Positions 1 through 12,635 of a stretch of 64,000 bases of DNA are shown one piece after another; positions within the stretch are counted from its first letter, which is position 1, and each line of letters opens with the position of its first letter. The notes beneath the pieces were generated by a model that was not told the origin of the DNA, ran no database searches, and saw only the letters and a program-made list of their open reading frames with translations. Source of the stretch: Physcia stellaris (Eukaryota > Ascomycota > Lecanoromycetes > Caliciales > Physciaceae); assembly GCA_018902385.1 (NCBI GenBank), contig JABSSW010000013.1, forward strand, positions 310,001 to 374,000. The letters run 5' to 3'. A program made the translations under genes and the position numbers.

Positions 1-613
1 ACCCTTCTTCAACACCCTCGTGCGCATCCTCGCGACGCGCTGCATGATGTCCGCGGAGTACTTCTGCGCCGGCGCCCACGCGTACCCGGAGTTCCGGCAC
101 TACGGCCTCGCGTCCGAGATCTACACCCATTTCACGTCGCCCATCCGGCGGTACGCGGACCTGGTCGCGCACCGGCAGCTCGCGGCCGCGATCGGGTACG
201 AGCCGCTCGACGCGGGCTTGCTGTCCAAGCAGAGACTCGAGGGCGTGTGCAGGAATATCAATGTGCGGCATCGCAATGCGCAGCTGGCGGGACGGGCGAG
301 CGTGGAGTTTTATGTCGGGCAGGCGCTCAAGGGGCGCGTGACTGTGGAGGAGGGCTTCGTGATGAAGGTTTTTGAGAACGGGTGTGTGGTTTTTGTGCCC
401 AGGTTTGGGATTGAGGGGTTGGTGAGGTTGAGGGAGATGAGAGAGGGGGGGGGAGCGGAGCCAGAAGCCATCTTCGACGCAGAGAACTACATCCTCGACG
501 TCCACCTCCCCTCTCGCCGCCGCATCGAGCTTTTCGCCAAGGTTCAAGTCCGCATCCGGGATGAGATGGAGGAGGCGTCGGGGAAGAGGAAGATTAAGAT
601 GGAGCTTTGTTGA
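1..613 (+). CDS. DIS3: Exosome ribonuclease DIS3/RRP44, C-terminal part (5' end outside window)
   Basis: The reading frame is open from base 2 and ends with TGA at 611-613, giving about 203 C-terminal residues. The first half is the end of the RNB catalytic domain: the segment SEIYTHFTSPIRRYADLVAHR is the well-conserved RNB C-terminal signature of the DIS3/RRP44 family. After it comes a compact S1-like RNA-binding domain and a basic tail (GKRKIKMEL). DIS3 is the 3'-5' exo- and endonuclease subunit of the RNA exosome, acting in nucleus and cytoplasm on mRNA, rRNA precursors and unstable transcripts. The N-terminal PIN domain, cold-shock domains and most of the RNB domain lie upstream of the window. 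No frame break is seen here, although a run of nine G lies near 448. DIS3L2 is less likely because of the length and sequence of the tail. Confidence 0.93.
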   Translation, partial: PFFNTLVRILATRCMMSAEYFCAGAHAYPEFRHYGLASEIYTHFTSPIRRYADLVAHRQLAAAIGYEPLDAGLLSKQRLEGVCRNINVRHRNAQLAGRASVEFYVGQALKGRVTVEEGFVMKVFENGCVVFVPRFGIEGLVRLREMREGGGAEPEAIFDAENYILDVHLPSRRRIELFAKVQVRIRDEMEEASGKRKIKMELC

Positions 614-3142
614 GGGTTTTAGTTAAAGAAGGCAGATTGAGGGGTGTGGGAGGGTAAGGGTAGATCTACGATGCTGGTTGATAAGAAGCCCCATTTTTCT
701 GTTTTGGACAAAGGGGGGTTTGGAAAGATATCCATTTTCCTCAATATGGGAACACACCTACCATCAAGACCAGTACAAGCCAGGCCCTTGATTAGCTACA
801 TTTTTATCTAAAAGCAGAAAGCATGGCATAGCAACAGTGTATTGGTTCAGTATCTCCCCTTTTTGAACCCGCCTTGCTGTATCGAAGCCATAGATCACCA
901 AAAGCCATGCAGTCCCCTTTTCCCACGCACCACTCGGACCTCGAAGCACGTAAAACCATCTCATAGACAATATACCCTTGTCAAAGCAGCGGAGTTACGA
1001 CAGCAGCTACCCGCCGCTGTGAAAAGGGACTCCTGCTCAGCTGGGAGAGTCCAGCCACCAGTGTAAAATCTATGAGTGTGCTGCAGGGCGGTATATGGAA
1101 TATAAGTATGCCAGGGTAAAGCGGCACAAGAAAAATCGGGAGGGGCTAGTAAGAGATGTTTGCATTGGAAAAACCAATGGCTTAGAATAAGGAAAACTTG
1201 GAAAGGTAGAAGAGCCTTGAACCGAGTTGGGGGTTTCAGGCTTTGCGTTGCAGACCTGAACTGGATGAGGGATGGGAAGGAGGGAAGGAAGGAAAGCAAA
1301 CGAGAGATAGAGAGGGAGGGAGAGAGAAAGGCTGACGTCGGAAAACCAAATGAGAAGTTGGTCTTTCTAGCTTGGTAACAGCTCGATCGACGTGCCGCCG
1401 AAGAAAGATCGATTGGAGGAGAGAAGTGGGTATCGCAAGCCTGGATTACTATTGCCCCCCTTTCATGGTATTTCCAACCAGAACTCTCCATGGGTAAAAG
1501 AAGATGGCCATGTATCGTTTCTATCAGGAACGGTGGGTGGGGATTGCTCGGATGGAACGAGGCATGAATGGAGCCCCCCGTAACGGTATCTGATGAGTTC
1601 GCACTGGCCAACATCCACATGGTGTCTCACGCTCATCGTATCCCAAAGGCTCCCGGCCTTGTCTTCTCTTTTAAGGTTTTATGTATGGTAACCTGTTCGA
1701 CGCACTGGTATGGCACCGTCGAATAAGTGTGACCAAGGTAGATGGTGTCACCGTCTCCCAGTGCGTGGGATAACAGAGTGAATCGAGAGCCTATTGAACG
1801 CATTGGCTGGGGACCCCGGCTTTGCCCAGCAGTGTCGATCTTCGTAAAGCAGTGAAGCCGAGAGACTGAGTCGCAGTCCGAGAGTGAAGTTTGCAGGTCT
1901 AAGCTAGTGACGTTGCTAGGGCGGGCGACGAGCAGCATCCAGGCCACGAGCTGATGGTCGGCTATCAACATGGATGGACACAGTGATGAGATTCATTGTT
2001 CCTGTTTGTCGCAGTGCTTACTTCCACTCGTACCGGGGGGCCAGGGCGCTCGTCCACGGGTGGAATTTGGACGGCTCAAAGGCCTCCAACCGTGGGAGGG
2101 TAGGTAATTTAGAATCCATAGCCGGTACCCTCTTTCGAAAAAACCTGAGCTCATATTTCGCCAGCGCAGAGACGTATTATTCGGCCGCCACAATAGAGGG
2201 TGTCTTGATCTGAACTCTGGCTTGTGTGGACGAGATCTTTCTTCATTTCCGGGCTTTGAGTCGAGCCAAGCACAAGAGTGGATGAGCTGGTGAATATGAT
2301 GCTTTTATCCTCTATACGTTTCTTTATTCTTCGACCAAAGGTATGCTTCGCTCCACGAGACAGGTGAAATTTGGAGGGTTGGCACCTAGTTGCTTGAGGA
2401 GACTGTTCAGTCAATCTTCCAATCAACAGCTACGAAGATACCTAGCCAGAGAATACCCTCAGAGGCCCTAGTACAAAAGGGCATGGTGGTCGTAGACCTT
2501 TTGGGACAGGACTTTTGGCATGTTGTGAACTAGACTCGTAGATTGACAGCTACCGCCGTTAACAACCGGGCCCCACACAGTCAATCTAATGGCTCAGAGA
2601 CTTCTCACAAGCAGAACAGGAAATAGGTGATTCTGGTAGAAGTCTGAGTGGTGTGCTAGCGCTCAGACGAGAAAGGCTCGGGCTTGTATCCCACGCTACG
2701 GGGAAGAAGGGCATGCTCCTTTGGATGCTTCATGCCACGCATGTTGCAGTATCTTTTGTGGGCCTGAACAAATCTAAGGTAGCATCTATCTCTTCATCCC
2801 ACGGGCCGATTGAGGCAATTTGCACTCAAACCGTCACCCGGCGTAAAGCCCCTATCAGTTATGGGCTGGCCACACCACCCTTCTTGAATATCTTCTAAAC
2901 CTGCAAAGCAAGCTCGATCTGTCGAGGCACAGGAAAAGACAGTGTCATCTGGCCCAACATACTGGACTCGGACTAAGCATTTGCCGTTGTGTCGCCATCT
3001 ACATCGTGCAGCAAAGCGGCTTCCATGTGCGCCGTTTCGCACCACTGAGAGGCCGGCCAGGGAGCCGGAAACCGTCACACTTCTAAGAATGGGCGCCAGA
3101 CTATGCAATCAACGCTCAGGCAGTTTCTGTTAATGTAACGGA
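614..3142. other. Intergenic stretch between DIS3 and VPS26 3' ends; no supported gene
   Basis: Lies between two convergent genes. It contains a purine-rich GGAA/GAGA tract around 1266-1335 and scattered short open frames on both strands. The longest, about 219 codons on the minus strand at 961-1620, has no recognisable domain and a biased composition mirroring the purine tract. I see no tRNA, transposon end or conserved protein. Confidence 0.5.
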
Positions 3143-4482
3143 TCATCCTGCCGCACCCGTGATCTGCTGTGGTTGAGATTGAGCCTGGAGCTGCTGTGCA
3201 GCAACGACTTCAGGTGCTTGCCTGTAGAGCACAATCTCTGACTGTTTGAAATATCTTCGGGCATCTGCAATGCACCTTCGTCAGCGGAGTTTGCATTTCT
3301 AGGGCATTCCACAAGGCACATGAGGCGTGCCCCCAAATGAACGAGACCCCTCTCGTGACCATTCAAAACCAGCGGTCAAAGCGGCATCCACTGTTGATCA
3401 CACAGCAATGACATGTATACCATTATACCCTAAGAAAAGTATCGTACTTACCTTCATCGATGAGGACCAGGCTTAGGTAATAGCGTGTCGAATATTTCTT
3501 ATTGACCTCTCGAAACGTTGGTGTCAGATCGAATCCACCGAGGAACAATCGGATCGGGATCGTCTCTCCTGCAGCAGTTCAGCCAGCCATTCCTTGCCAA
3601 GCTCAAAGCACCGGCCCCAGCCATGGAACGCGGGCGATCAGGAGCATCACGCGAATCTCATACCTCTTGAGGGTGAGCCATCCATAATCTAGCCATTGTC
3701 AGCGCACGACGTTCTTGCTCGCTACACGCATCATGCTTACCTCGAATCGGACTAATGTTTCGCTCTCGTTGTACTGGTTCGGTGCAACCCCAGTCGTTTC
3801 TCTGCGTATAATGGAGAGCTCCATGTGCTTGATCTTTAACCGCACCAACAGGAAGTAGATTCTTCCCACTATTACGTCCTTCAGATGATATTTCGATTTA
3901 GAGTACTCAAACTCGATGTGCAGGCAATCTTCGATCCCGACGTCCATTTTGATCGAGCTGTTGGTCTCCGGAGGTATTCGGTAGGAGTAAACCCAGATGT
4001 CTTTTTCCCGTATAACGTCAGCCATTCGGCGTGAGACTGTAACACGCACAAAGTATCTGAGCTTGACGTTGATGCCGTTGTAGGATTCATACTGTTTCTC
4101 CACGTTCTTGAAATTAAAGTCAAACGTTTGAGGATGTTGCAAGTCCCCAGGCGCGGCAAGTTCCTGGCCAAGGGAGAGGAACTCATAGTGGTTGCCTCGG
4201 TCGAAGAACATTTCTGTACTCTTCAAATTACTTCGTAAATCGGACAACAAGGGTTCAACCCCTACCGATTGTGCCTATGAATTGCACCTTGATGCCAGTG
4301 TGTTCTAGTCGCTTGCCATCCTTAGGTCTGATGGTCACGGCGCCTTTGACGGATTCTCCATCCATATACAACGGAGCTTTCTCTCTGCGGTTCTTGTCTA
4401 GCTTCATATCAATCATCGTCCTTTCATCCGTGTCATCCAACACGATGTCGATGTCCAAGGGGGTTGAGAAAAAATAGGACAT
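3143..4482 (-). CDS. VPS26: Retromer subunit VPS26
   Basis: Five exons on the minus strand (4482-4266, 4213-3741, 3688-3664, 3568-3452, 3264-3143) give 317 residues, normal for fungal Vps26 (yeast Pep8). The start MSYFFSTPLDIDIVLDD is the usual N-terminus. The two arrestin-like beta-sandwich lobes follow, with family motifs such as GNHYEFLSLGQEL, YNGINVKLRYFVRV and the tail DARRYFKQSEIVLYR. All junctions have GT/AG ends and keep phase, and one exon is only 25 nt. Vps26 works with Vps35 and Vps29 in the cargo-selective retromer that returns receptors from endosomes to the Golgi. The poorly conserved Gln-rich C-terminus is typical. No frame defect is visible. Confidence 0.96.
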
Positions 4483-5888
4483 GACGGGCGATTGGTTTCA
4501 GAGGGTCCCAGTAGGCTTCAAGAGTACGTCCCAGTAACTTATTATGCGACAGGATAGAGGTGTTAGAGGAACCAAGGCGGGGTCTGGATACAAGTAATTG
4601 GTGTTGCCCAAGCTCATGAAAGCGGTGGAGGCAGGTTCAATGGCTCGAATGGAATCAGAAGACGCCAGAGCTCAACGAGGTTAGTGCGAAATCCGAAGCG
4701 AGGCTCTGCCCTGTCTCGCCTGTCGAACCTTCACTCATGACCTTACTCGAGTACTTTAAAGTACACAATCACGAGAAGCACATGATTCGAATTGGGAAGA
4801 TGGCAACCCAGAAGACTGAAGGTCGGTTTGTCAAAACGTGTCTGTTTGGGCTCCTGTCTGGACGTTCATAGCAACCTTCTAACGGGATTTGGCAGGATAT
4901 CTCTGCACTGGTTTCGGACTGTTCAGAATTGATGATGGACTGACATAATTATGCCAATGATGGATGAAGTAACCTGGCTTAAAGTCACAGCAGCTTTGAA
5001 CAACGAGCCAACGCTTAAGAAGTAAGACAACCATTGGCCGCTCTCAGCTGGGACTCATCCCTATTGTAGAATCTGTTGGTTCTGGTATGAGGTGTGATAT
5101 CCAGCAAGAGGGTTACAGGACGCCTGTGCAGTCTATACCAACCTAACAAGACACCACAATGATCATTTAACTGATCTCGTGACTACTGCCTCGGCCGTTC
5201 TCAGGGAGACGAATACCGAGTATTGATATTATAGGTTTACGATTTAGGGTGACAGGTAATCGGTAAGTGAAAGTGCTGTCAGCCCAAACACATTTAGCTC
5301 CTCGCAGCCATGGTTGTCCGATCGGTGCGGTAAAAAGGTCAGATGCATCCTGCACCCCGGATTTTCTAAGCGTTCAGAGTCCAATTGGCGTTCTAGTCTC
5401 GCGCGGGCCAAGAGCTGCACATGACCGAATTCTTCCTTTCGCAGAAATCGAGCAGCTGCCAGATGATAGAAGCGCGATTGCGCGAGTTGACATGAACTAA
5501 ATCTTGCCACACGACTAGATGACGATGAAATTCTCCGACTGGATATCAGAAGCCCCCACGCTATGTGGCATATTTCACGAGCGCCGAGGAGCGTCTTTCT
5601 ACATGTAGCAGAGACATTTCGGAAACAAAAGCTCCCTTATTTTTGGGACCATGTAGGATAGCAAGTACCGAGTATCTGGATAAACGCACGTCTTGATTGG
5701 AGGGTATCCTTTATGTTTAATTAATGGCTTTTAACGCTTTATAGCTAATAAGCGGGCCTAATTACTCTTTGATTGCTACGGCCGTCGCGACTTTCACCTA
5801 TATGCTGCACTGCGTGGAAACATAACGGTCAACCTGCATTTGTCGGTGGTTGATCTAATAATGCACGAAGTTGTATATTGGCCCTTTA
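4483..5888. other. Upstream region of VPS26; no gene seen
   Basis: Promoter side of VPS26 followed by AT-moderate sequence without a long or conserved frame. A 14-bp perfect palindrome GTACTTTAAAGTAC lies around 4751-4764. Nothing else is supported. Confidence 0.45.
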
Positions 5889-6583
5889 GGGCCTGTTTGG
5901 ATTCAAATCATTAAGCACATTAGCCTAATTGACCCCCTCAATTAGAGTCATTAGCATTAAGGCCATTAAAGCGAAAATGCGTTTGGATTCGCTGTACAGT
6001 AAACAATTAAGGGTCTCTGCAATTCTGAGTCATTAATTACCCCACACCCCCTTTTCGCGATAGCAATCTCTAGGGGCCGTTTCTGGGTGCCTTCAAGCCC
6101 CGAAAGCGCCCAGAAGAGCTGAAAATCACGTCGCAATCGCAATGTGTTTGACGCTTTGTTCAGAGTTTATTATATATAGTTACAAAAATCAATTGATTTG
6201 TCAATGTTTATGATAATTTGTAACAAATAATCAAGCGTCAAAACATATTGCGACGTGATTTTCAGCTCTTCTGGGCGCTTTCGGGGCTTGAAGGCATCCA
6301 GAAACGGCCTCTAGAGATTGCTATCGCGAAAAGAGGGGGCAAACATCGAAATAATGACATCGATAATGACCTTAATGGAGGGTATTCGGCCCATTAGGAA
6401 TTCGAGTTAATGAAGACTCCATTATACTAAAAATAGGTCATTTGCGCGATAGACGCGATAATGAAGGGTCCATTAGTTAATGCAATTTGAATCCAAACAG
6501 TCAGGTTCATTAAGGCCATTATCGCTTAATGGAGGGTTCATTAGGCCCATTAAGACGTTAATGGAGCGAATCCAAACAGGCCC
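5889..6583. mobile_element. PIF/Harbinger (Tourist-like) MITE, 695 bp
   Basis: The element starts GGGCCTGTTTGGATTC at 5889 and ends with the inverted copy GAATCCAAACAGGCCC at 6583. It is flanked by TTA at 5886-5888 and TTA at 6584-6586, the 3-bp target duplication typical of PIF/Harbinger. The GGGCCTGTTTGG terminus is the classic Tourist-type end. There is no coding capacity, so it is non-autonomous. Internally there is a second, diverged pair of TIR-like sequences (around 5981-5996 and 6487-6501) and a long inner inverted repeat of about 105 bp per arm (about 6047-6156 and 6233-6339) around an AT-rich loop. This would fold into a large hairpin and suggests one foldback element or two nested related elements. 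Confidence 0.88.
6047..6339. repeat. Inner inverted repeat of the MITE
   Basis: The left arm (about 6047-6156) and right arm (about 6233-6339) are near-identical reverse complements. They run from the CGCGATAGCAATCTCTAG region through the GCCCAGAAGAGCTGAAAATC region, with a few substitutions and a short indel near the CGTCGCAAT block. The loop is AT-rich and contains the short palindrome AATCAATTGATT. Transcription through it would give a long hairpin RNA. Confidence 0.8.
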
Positions 6584-6586
6584 TTA

Positions 6587-7651
6587 GATATTGGCTTTGA
6601 GAGACTATTTTCCATCCCTGCGCAGATCCTGCAGCCCAAGGAAGAACGACGCCACCAGATGAACAGACGCTGCGTGGCAACAGGTACAAGCCCTCTACGC
6701 TGAAGGAGAGATTAGCACGTCGAGCATCTTTGTCCATAAGCTCCACAGAGGCCCATCGAATACCAATATTGAAGGACGAATCAGTAGATCTACTTCTGGC
6801 TTACACGAAAAGCCTCCATGATTGGCGTAGGCTAAAAGATTAGAGGAGGTAGCGGCGCCGACCAGCGCCCGGTACCATGTGGATTGTGGTGCAGCCCGTG
6901 CAGGTTCGTAATCTAGTGCAGTAGCAACTTGACGGTGAAGTTGACGGTACAAGTCCAGCTGCTGCAACTCCGCTATTTCCCAGGCTGACATGGAGCGGTT
7001 GACGGCAACTGGTTCTCGGCGCCCGCAGTTGCTCCGTCGTTCCGACATCATCTTCTGAACTCAGAAGACCCGGAACAGTTTCAGATTTAGCGGGTCGTGT
7101 TCGTAGGATTCCAACGCTTGACGTTGGTGAAGTGGGCTCGGTGGGGACCGGATTGGGCGAGAAGGGCGAGTTTGGTTAATTATAGGCGAGAATTGGGATT
7201 TTCGTTAATTATATGTCAACGCTCAGACCTCTCCCACACAAACGGAGAATGCCACCACGAACCGGCTCCATCGGCTTACCTTCTTGGGCAGGGAAATTCT
7301 CCTACGAACCTTGCCTGTGCGTCTGCTGTGGCCATTGGGAAATTCTCCATCCATGCCTTTTGTCGTGTGTTTAGTGTGGGGTTGGTCTTACTTCTGACCC
7401 ATTGTCCACTGATTCGCCGTCATCCTCATTAGCCTTCACCAACTGCGGCACCCTTTCCCAATACCTCATATAACACCGACATCTTTTACCTTTGACGCAA
7501 ACCGAATATGGACCCGATCAATTCTCTCCTTCATCGTCTTCTCCCCAGCTTCACATCTCTCAACACACGCTGTCACGCGAACCACCGTGGACGGCACCTT
7601 CCATATCTCCGCATCACTTAACACTCACCGTGCACCGGTCCGATCATTAAA
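6587..7651. other. Region between the MITE and the gluconokinase gene; no gene seen
   Basis: Contains only short frames without recognisable domains. The last part (about 7430-7651) is pyrimidine-rich and is probably the promoter and 5' leader of the gluconokinase gene. Confidence 0.45.
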
Positions 7652-8382
7652 ATGCTCGCAATCAACGGAAGACACGATCTTCCTTCGCCACAGATGGATT
7701 ACGCGGCGACATCCTCAATGAAGCAGATCAACGGCGCTCTCTCCACACCCCACCACCGGCACATGTGGATCATCACAGGTCCTGCGGGCTGTGGGAAGAG
7801 TACAATCGCCCAGTATATTGCGAGAGAACTCAAGATTCCGTACATTGAGGGCGACGACGTGAGCTTCATGTGTCTGACCCCCTCTCGCAGGTCGATGCTA
7901 ACATGGTCATTCGTTGGTAGTATCACTCGGAATCGAATAAACAGAAGATGTCTACGAACCAGCCTCTTACCGACGCAGATCGGTGGGACTGGCTGATCAC
8001 CCTAAGAGAAGAAGCCGCAGCTCGCCTATTGCCCTCCAGTAAATCAGCCACCAGGCCTCACGATGGTGTCGTCGTCACCTGCTCCGCCCTCAAACGCAAA
8101 TATCGTGACGTAGTGAGGATAGCAGCCTATAATGACCAGAACGTGCTGGTGCACTTCATTTATCTTCGGGCCAACGAGGACGTCTTGATGGCCAGGGTAG
8201 GTAACAGGAAAGGACACTACATGAAAGACACCATGGTACGATCACAGATGGAGATGCTGGAGGAGCCGGATAAGGAAGAGCAAAGGAGAGACGTGCTGGA
8301 GGTCGATTGCGGGCCTAGCCTGACCGAGGTACAGAAGTTGGCATTGAAGACAATTCGAGAGGCATTGGCCGATGACCAATGA
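7652..8382 (+). CDS. Gluconokinase (GntK/IdnK family)
   Basis: Two exons (7652-7858, 7921-8382) with a 62-nt intron give 222 residues. The P-loop GPAGCGKST is at about residues 43-51, preceded by the hydrophobic strand MWIITG. The exon junction rebuilds the family motif IEGDDYHSESNKQKMS (substrate-binding region), followed by PLTDADRWDWL. Further family signatures are VVTCSALKRKYRDV and GHYMKDTMVRSQMEMLEEP. The enzyme phosphorylates D-gluconate to 6-phosphogluconate, feeding the pentose phosphate pathway in the cytosol. The first 40 residues form a poorly conserved extension; in-frame ATGs at codons 15 and 23 are alternative starts. No defect is seen. Confidence 0.94.
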
Positions 8383-11300
8383 TCTTTCCCATACCGGGTG
8401 TTATCGGCGGCGACCAGGCTATCAGGGCGTTTGGGATTCCTCTGGAACTTTTGCAATCGACGTAACTGGCGTTGTGATCAAAGCTCTGTGCGTTTATGGA
8501 TAACTTAGCAAGCGAAGCATCGAGGTGCTGTTGACGGACGGGGTTACACGAAGATCCCATGGATTCGCGGGCTGTAGTCCTGCAAGGGCGTTAAAAAGCA
8601 AAGAGTCGATCTTGAAGCTTATCTATGTTCCTTATGATTGGCCTCACCAATGGCATGTGTCTGCTCACAAAAAACCACCGGAGAAATCTCCGCACGGCGA
8701 CCTTCCTCTTTGGGGGCCGTAAAGGCTTGCACGTCCAGCGGGATGTTGACGTTATTGACTTGTCAGTAGTCAGGCGTCGCTAATTGAATCAGCCGTTGAC
8801 CTGCATGAGAAAGAGCGCTACAATAACGCGATATGTAGAGTCCTCCACATTACTCTTCCCCGTTCCAAGTTTCAAAGCATCATTGGACGATCATCCACTC
8901 TATGGCACGTAGTCTTCAGCGCCATGAGAGCGGCGAGGCGCTCCACGAGTCCTCATTATTGGATCTCGATTTGCAACCATCACGTGGAATCGACATTCGG
9001 TTCATCCTTTCACCACACGACCTCTCGAAAACGACATTAAAACAGTCATCATTCATTGGTCAGGCTCTCAGCCTGCGCTCTAGTCAGCAGCTATCGATGC
9101 TGGAGCGTATATGTTCCCGTAACCAGATTGAAGTTCCAAGCATATGGAAAAATCAAGACTCAAACTTCAAGAGCTCCGAACACGTGAGCCGAAACCCAGT
9201 GAGTTTTGTATTGACCTTTAAGAGCTATGGCCCTGCCAGCCGAGTATCGAAGTAGAGTTAAGTCTCGAGTCCTTAAATTGCTTATTCTGCGTCACCTCCA
9301 ATATCATCTCTTTTGGTACTTTTTGGAGTTTGTACTAGACAAGCGCCTACCCCGGAGTCGATGACCACTCCCAGAACAAAATTGTGCTATTTACTCCTCC
9401 TTCAACTTCACTATTTAAATCATGGCAAATTTGCTAGGAACAGCTTTTTCGATTTCACTTTTCACATCAGAGTAATGGCTGACCGACCCAGGCCACTCGC
9501 CCAATTTCATTCTAAGTCAATTGTGGTTAGGAAAGCAATCTTCGAGCCGCCTCAAGACTTCCGGAAGGAGCAGCAAAAGATCCAATCCGAATTTCAATTC
9601 TGCCGCCATCATTCTTGTAGAGATCCATCTGTTACGGTACGGCGATGGACCATATTCGAAATGTAACCTCTGATTATACCGTACATTGTGCGAGCGCGGA
9701 CATGAAGTGAATGGAAGGTGACTTGATATCGGAAAGCATTAAAACATTACATCTAGAGAGTTTTATTCAATCAAATACACCGGATTCTTTGTCGAATGGA
9801 GAATGATGATTTATCAACACGTCACCTCCTCGCGGCACTCAGTTCGTCCAGGAAGAGGCAGCGTCAACTTGATCTCGATGGTACCACGTTGAGCCTTTAC
9901 GGTTAAATCGACTGGTAAAACCACTTTCTAGTGCTTCTGTACGTTCGAGATACCCCATCTACGCCAGGCCAAAGAGTAATCATTCTTGGTCGTCAACCCA
10001 TGTTAGGAATATTTTTCTGGGATTTTCAGGCTACGACACAGCATGGAGCTTACTACTTATTTTCGCCAACCTTGTCACAGCCTTTCTCTTACTGCTCATG
10101 CATTGAGTGCCTACAGCAATCTCCAAAGCTAATCGCGCAACTACAGCTTGGAAGCGGCGTACCACTCTTGTGGGCAACAGCCTCCTTACTACCGATCCTC
10201 ATCACCTATTCCCCCCTCAACCCACTCATCCACACCATGACCTCCCTCCCGCCAATCCTCTCTAGGTTCATATCTGTTCCTCACCGAATCTCTTCTCCTA
10301 CCGTTAAACCCACCCAACAGTCTCCTTCTCGCATCCCAGAAATCACCTTCATACCGTCCCCAGAATTCTACAGCCGGCACCTGCAGAACCCTCCCCTTCT
10401 TCCGGGATAACAGCACCAGGTCTCTGCCAGCATCATACTCGGCTACTTCGTGATCTGGACAGCCTTTGTCCTTGACGGGGTCGTAGATGTAGATGGAGCC
10501 GCCGGGGGGCTGTAACGCATGCCGAAATGGTTGTAGGATGTGCCGGGTGCGCAACCCCAGGGATGGCGGGCTCGACGCATGGCGTCAGGGCGTGGTTGCG
10601 TTGGGGCTGACTGCTTTACGGAGGGATCGATCTAGGTACGAACCTGACTGGGTCTAAGAAATCCTGGTGCCCTTGTTGTTAGCTGACTAAAGCAGGAAAA
10701 CATAGCGGATTACGGAAGATCGGGTTGCTGATAGCCATCACTTCCCCCTGACGATGGGCGTCACACCTTTTGTTGCTTACAAGGTCAAAGAAGATGAGTT
10801 TGCCTTTCTCCCCAATTCTGTTTGATACTTTGTCGATTTTGTTCTACCCCAGCAATGGTCAACCATATCTAGACTCCGGGCTTTGCCACCCGGTATGAAG
10901 GCTCATTATGGCCATCCCCGACAAACATTAGGCTCCCGATCCGCGTGTTGGACCACGAACACCACCCAGCAATGACCAAAAGAAACGCCCAGATCCGAGA
11001 TGCCAGACAAAAGGCCGCAGATCAGCTTCTATGAAGTTCTCTAGGTCAGAAACGCCGTATAGAAGCAAAAGTCTCAATGACAGCTTAGCCTTTTCTGTGC
11101 TTCAGCAGATAGATTAATCGCCATCGGCCACTTACTATCCGCGTCCCGACCAGTCGTACGGGTATCCTTCATGCAAGCGACTCGTGTATCGCGGCTCCGC
11201 TGTTGTAACCAAGGTAGATGGGAAAAGAACCTTTCGCATAGATTCAGTCGATGGTACAACGAGATTGAGAACTGAAATCCCACCTATCGATATATTGAAT

Positions 11301-12635
11301 GCCAATCAGACCGGATAATGCAATATGTGAGTTAGGGAGGGAAGGTTTGGTGGACCTCTTGCCATCACAACACCCCGGTTCTACGCACCCTCAAGGAAAT
11401 GTATTGGAGGGAGATGGTGGGCGCTCCCGGGCCATGCATCCTCACTTAATTTCCCATGCTTGGGATCGAGTGCCAGATCGTCTTTTAAACAGATCCACGT
11501 TTTTGCCGCGTCTAGAGACGAGGTACCAACTCACTAAACTCCATATCCCATATCCCATATCTCATCCCCCATCCCTCAACCCCCTCCAACCCCCTCCACC
11601 CCTTCTTATTAGAATCCCATCATCATCACCACAGCATCGCACCCTCACATATAACAAAGTAAAGATAAGAAAAAAAGAGAAAGAAGAAAGCAAACAGACA
11701 TCGGAACACTAACTCGAGATCGTGGCTTTGAGCTTGATAGGGTGTGTTTGGGGTTGGAGGAGGAGGGGGAGGAGGATGATGATGGGATGAGAGTCGGGGA
11801 GTCGAAGGGAGTATAGGTGGATAAAAGCTGTGAAATGGCTGACTGGATTCTGGAATAGCATGCAGAAAGTCAAATCCATCAAACTCTCTCTCTCTCTCTC
11901 TCGAGATTGAGATAAGAAAAAGATCCAGAAAAATTAGCGTGGATACTGAGAACCTCAGACATTTATCAATGGTACTCTAGTGAACAAAAAAAAGGGGAAG
12001 GGAAATTAATCTCTCTCTTTTCCATCTTTATCTCCATCTCCCATTCTTCCATTACTCAACTTCTTCATTTCCTCTCATCGTGTGGGTCAGGAGGCCCAGC
12101 CGAGTTCTAGTACCCCACGATGAGCCCCTTTTAGAAGAGCTATTTAAAATGTTGAGATATTGAGGCATAATAAGCGGGTAAGCATACTGGATTAGATGAT
12201 AAGATTTCGGGCCATTGAATCGCCCATGATGCAAACAGTAAATCAACATCAAAAGATCATTAAGCGGGATATACTGAAGCTTCAGAGTACGCAAAAATGA
12301 GTGAAGATGAGTTTTCAAAATTCCACATTTCCCACTAAAATCAGGTAGAGAGACAGGAAAAGTTAAAGTTCTGCTTTGGCCCGATTTGGAATGGCGGCAG
12401 TTAGGTAGAACTACCTCTTGTTTTTCTTAGCACCCTACAACCGCTTCAACAAACATTCAGTTCTCCCTCCATTTCTTTCTGCCACTTCTACATCATTTCT
12501 ACAATCTAACACCAAGCCATATCGACCATCCTACATATCCCCCATTTATCACCAAATTCGTCCAACTTTTCCGCCGAATGTGATTATCAAGCCACCAAAC
12601 GACTACCTTTCTGCGCCCGTGCGCTGTCCTCAACC
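8383..12635. other. 4.2-kb stretch without a convincing gene
   Basis: Several frames of 60-160 codons occur (for example plus strand 8902-9255 and 9931-10410, minus strand 10189-10554), but none shows a recognisable domain, good splice structure or family similarity. The minus frame at 10189-10554 (containing GGSIYIYDPVKDKG and GRVLQVPAVEFWGRYEGDFW) looks the most protein-like and could be a gene relic. A (CT)n microsatellite lies at 11884-11903 and C-rich repeats CCATATC at about 11541-11562. The last 230 bases are probably the HST4 promoter and leader. Confidence 0.45.
11884..11903. repeat. (CT)10 microsatellite
   Basis: Uninterrupted CT dinucleotide run in a purine/pyrimidine-biased segment. 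No other function is apparent. Confidence 0.85.

Noticed and set aside
961-1620. 219-codon minus-strand frame
   Set aside because: Overlaps a purine/pyrimidine-biased tract, has no splice structure or recognisable motif, and starts from a weak context.
9931-10410. 159-codon plus-strand frame as a gene
   Set aside because: Low-complexity Pro/Ser/Leu composition, overlapped by an equally plausible minus frame, no introns and no domain.
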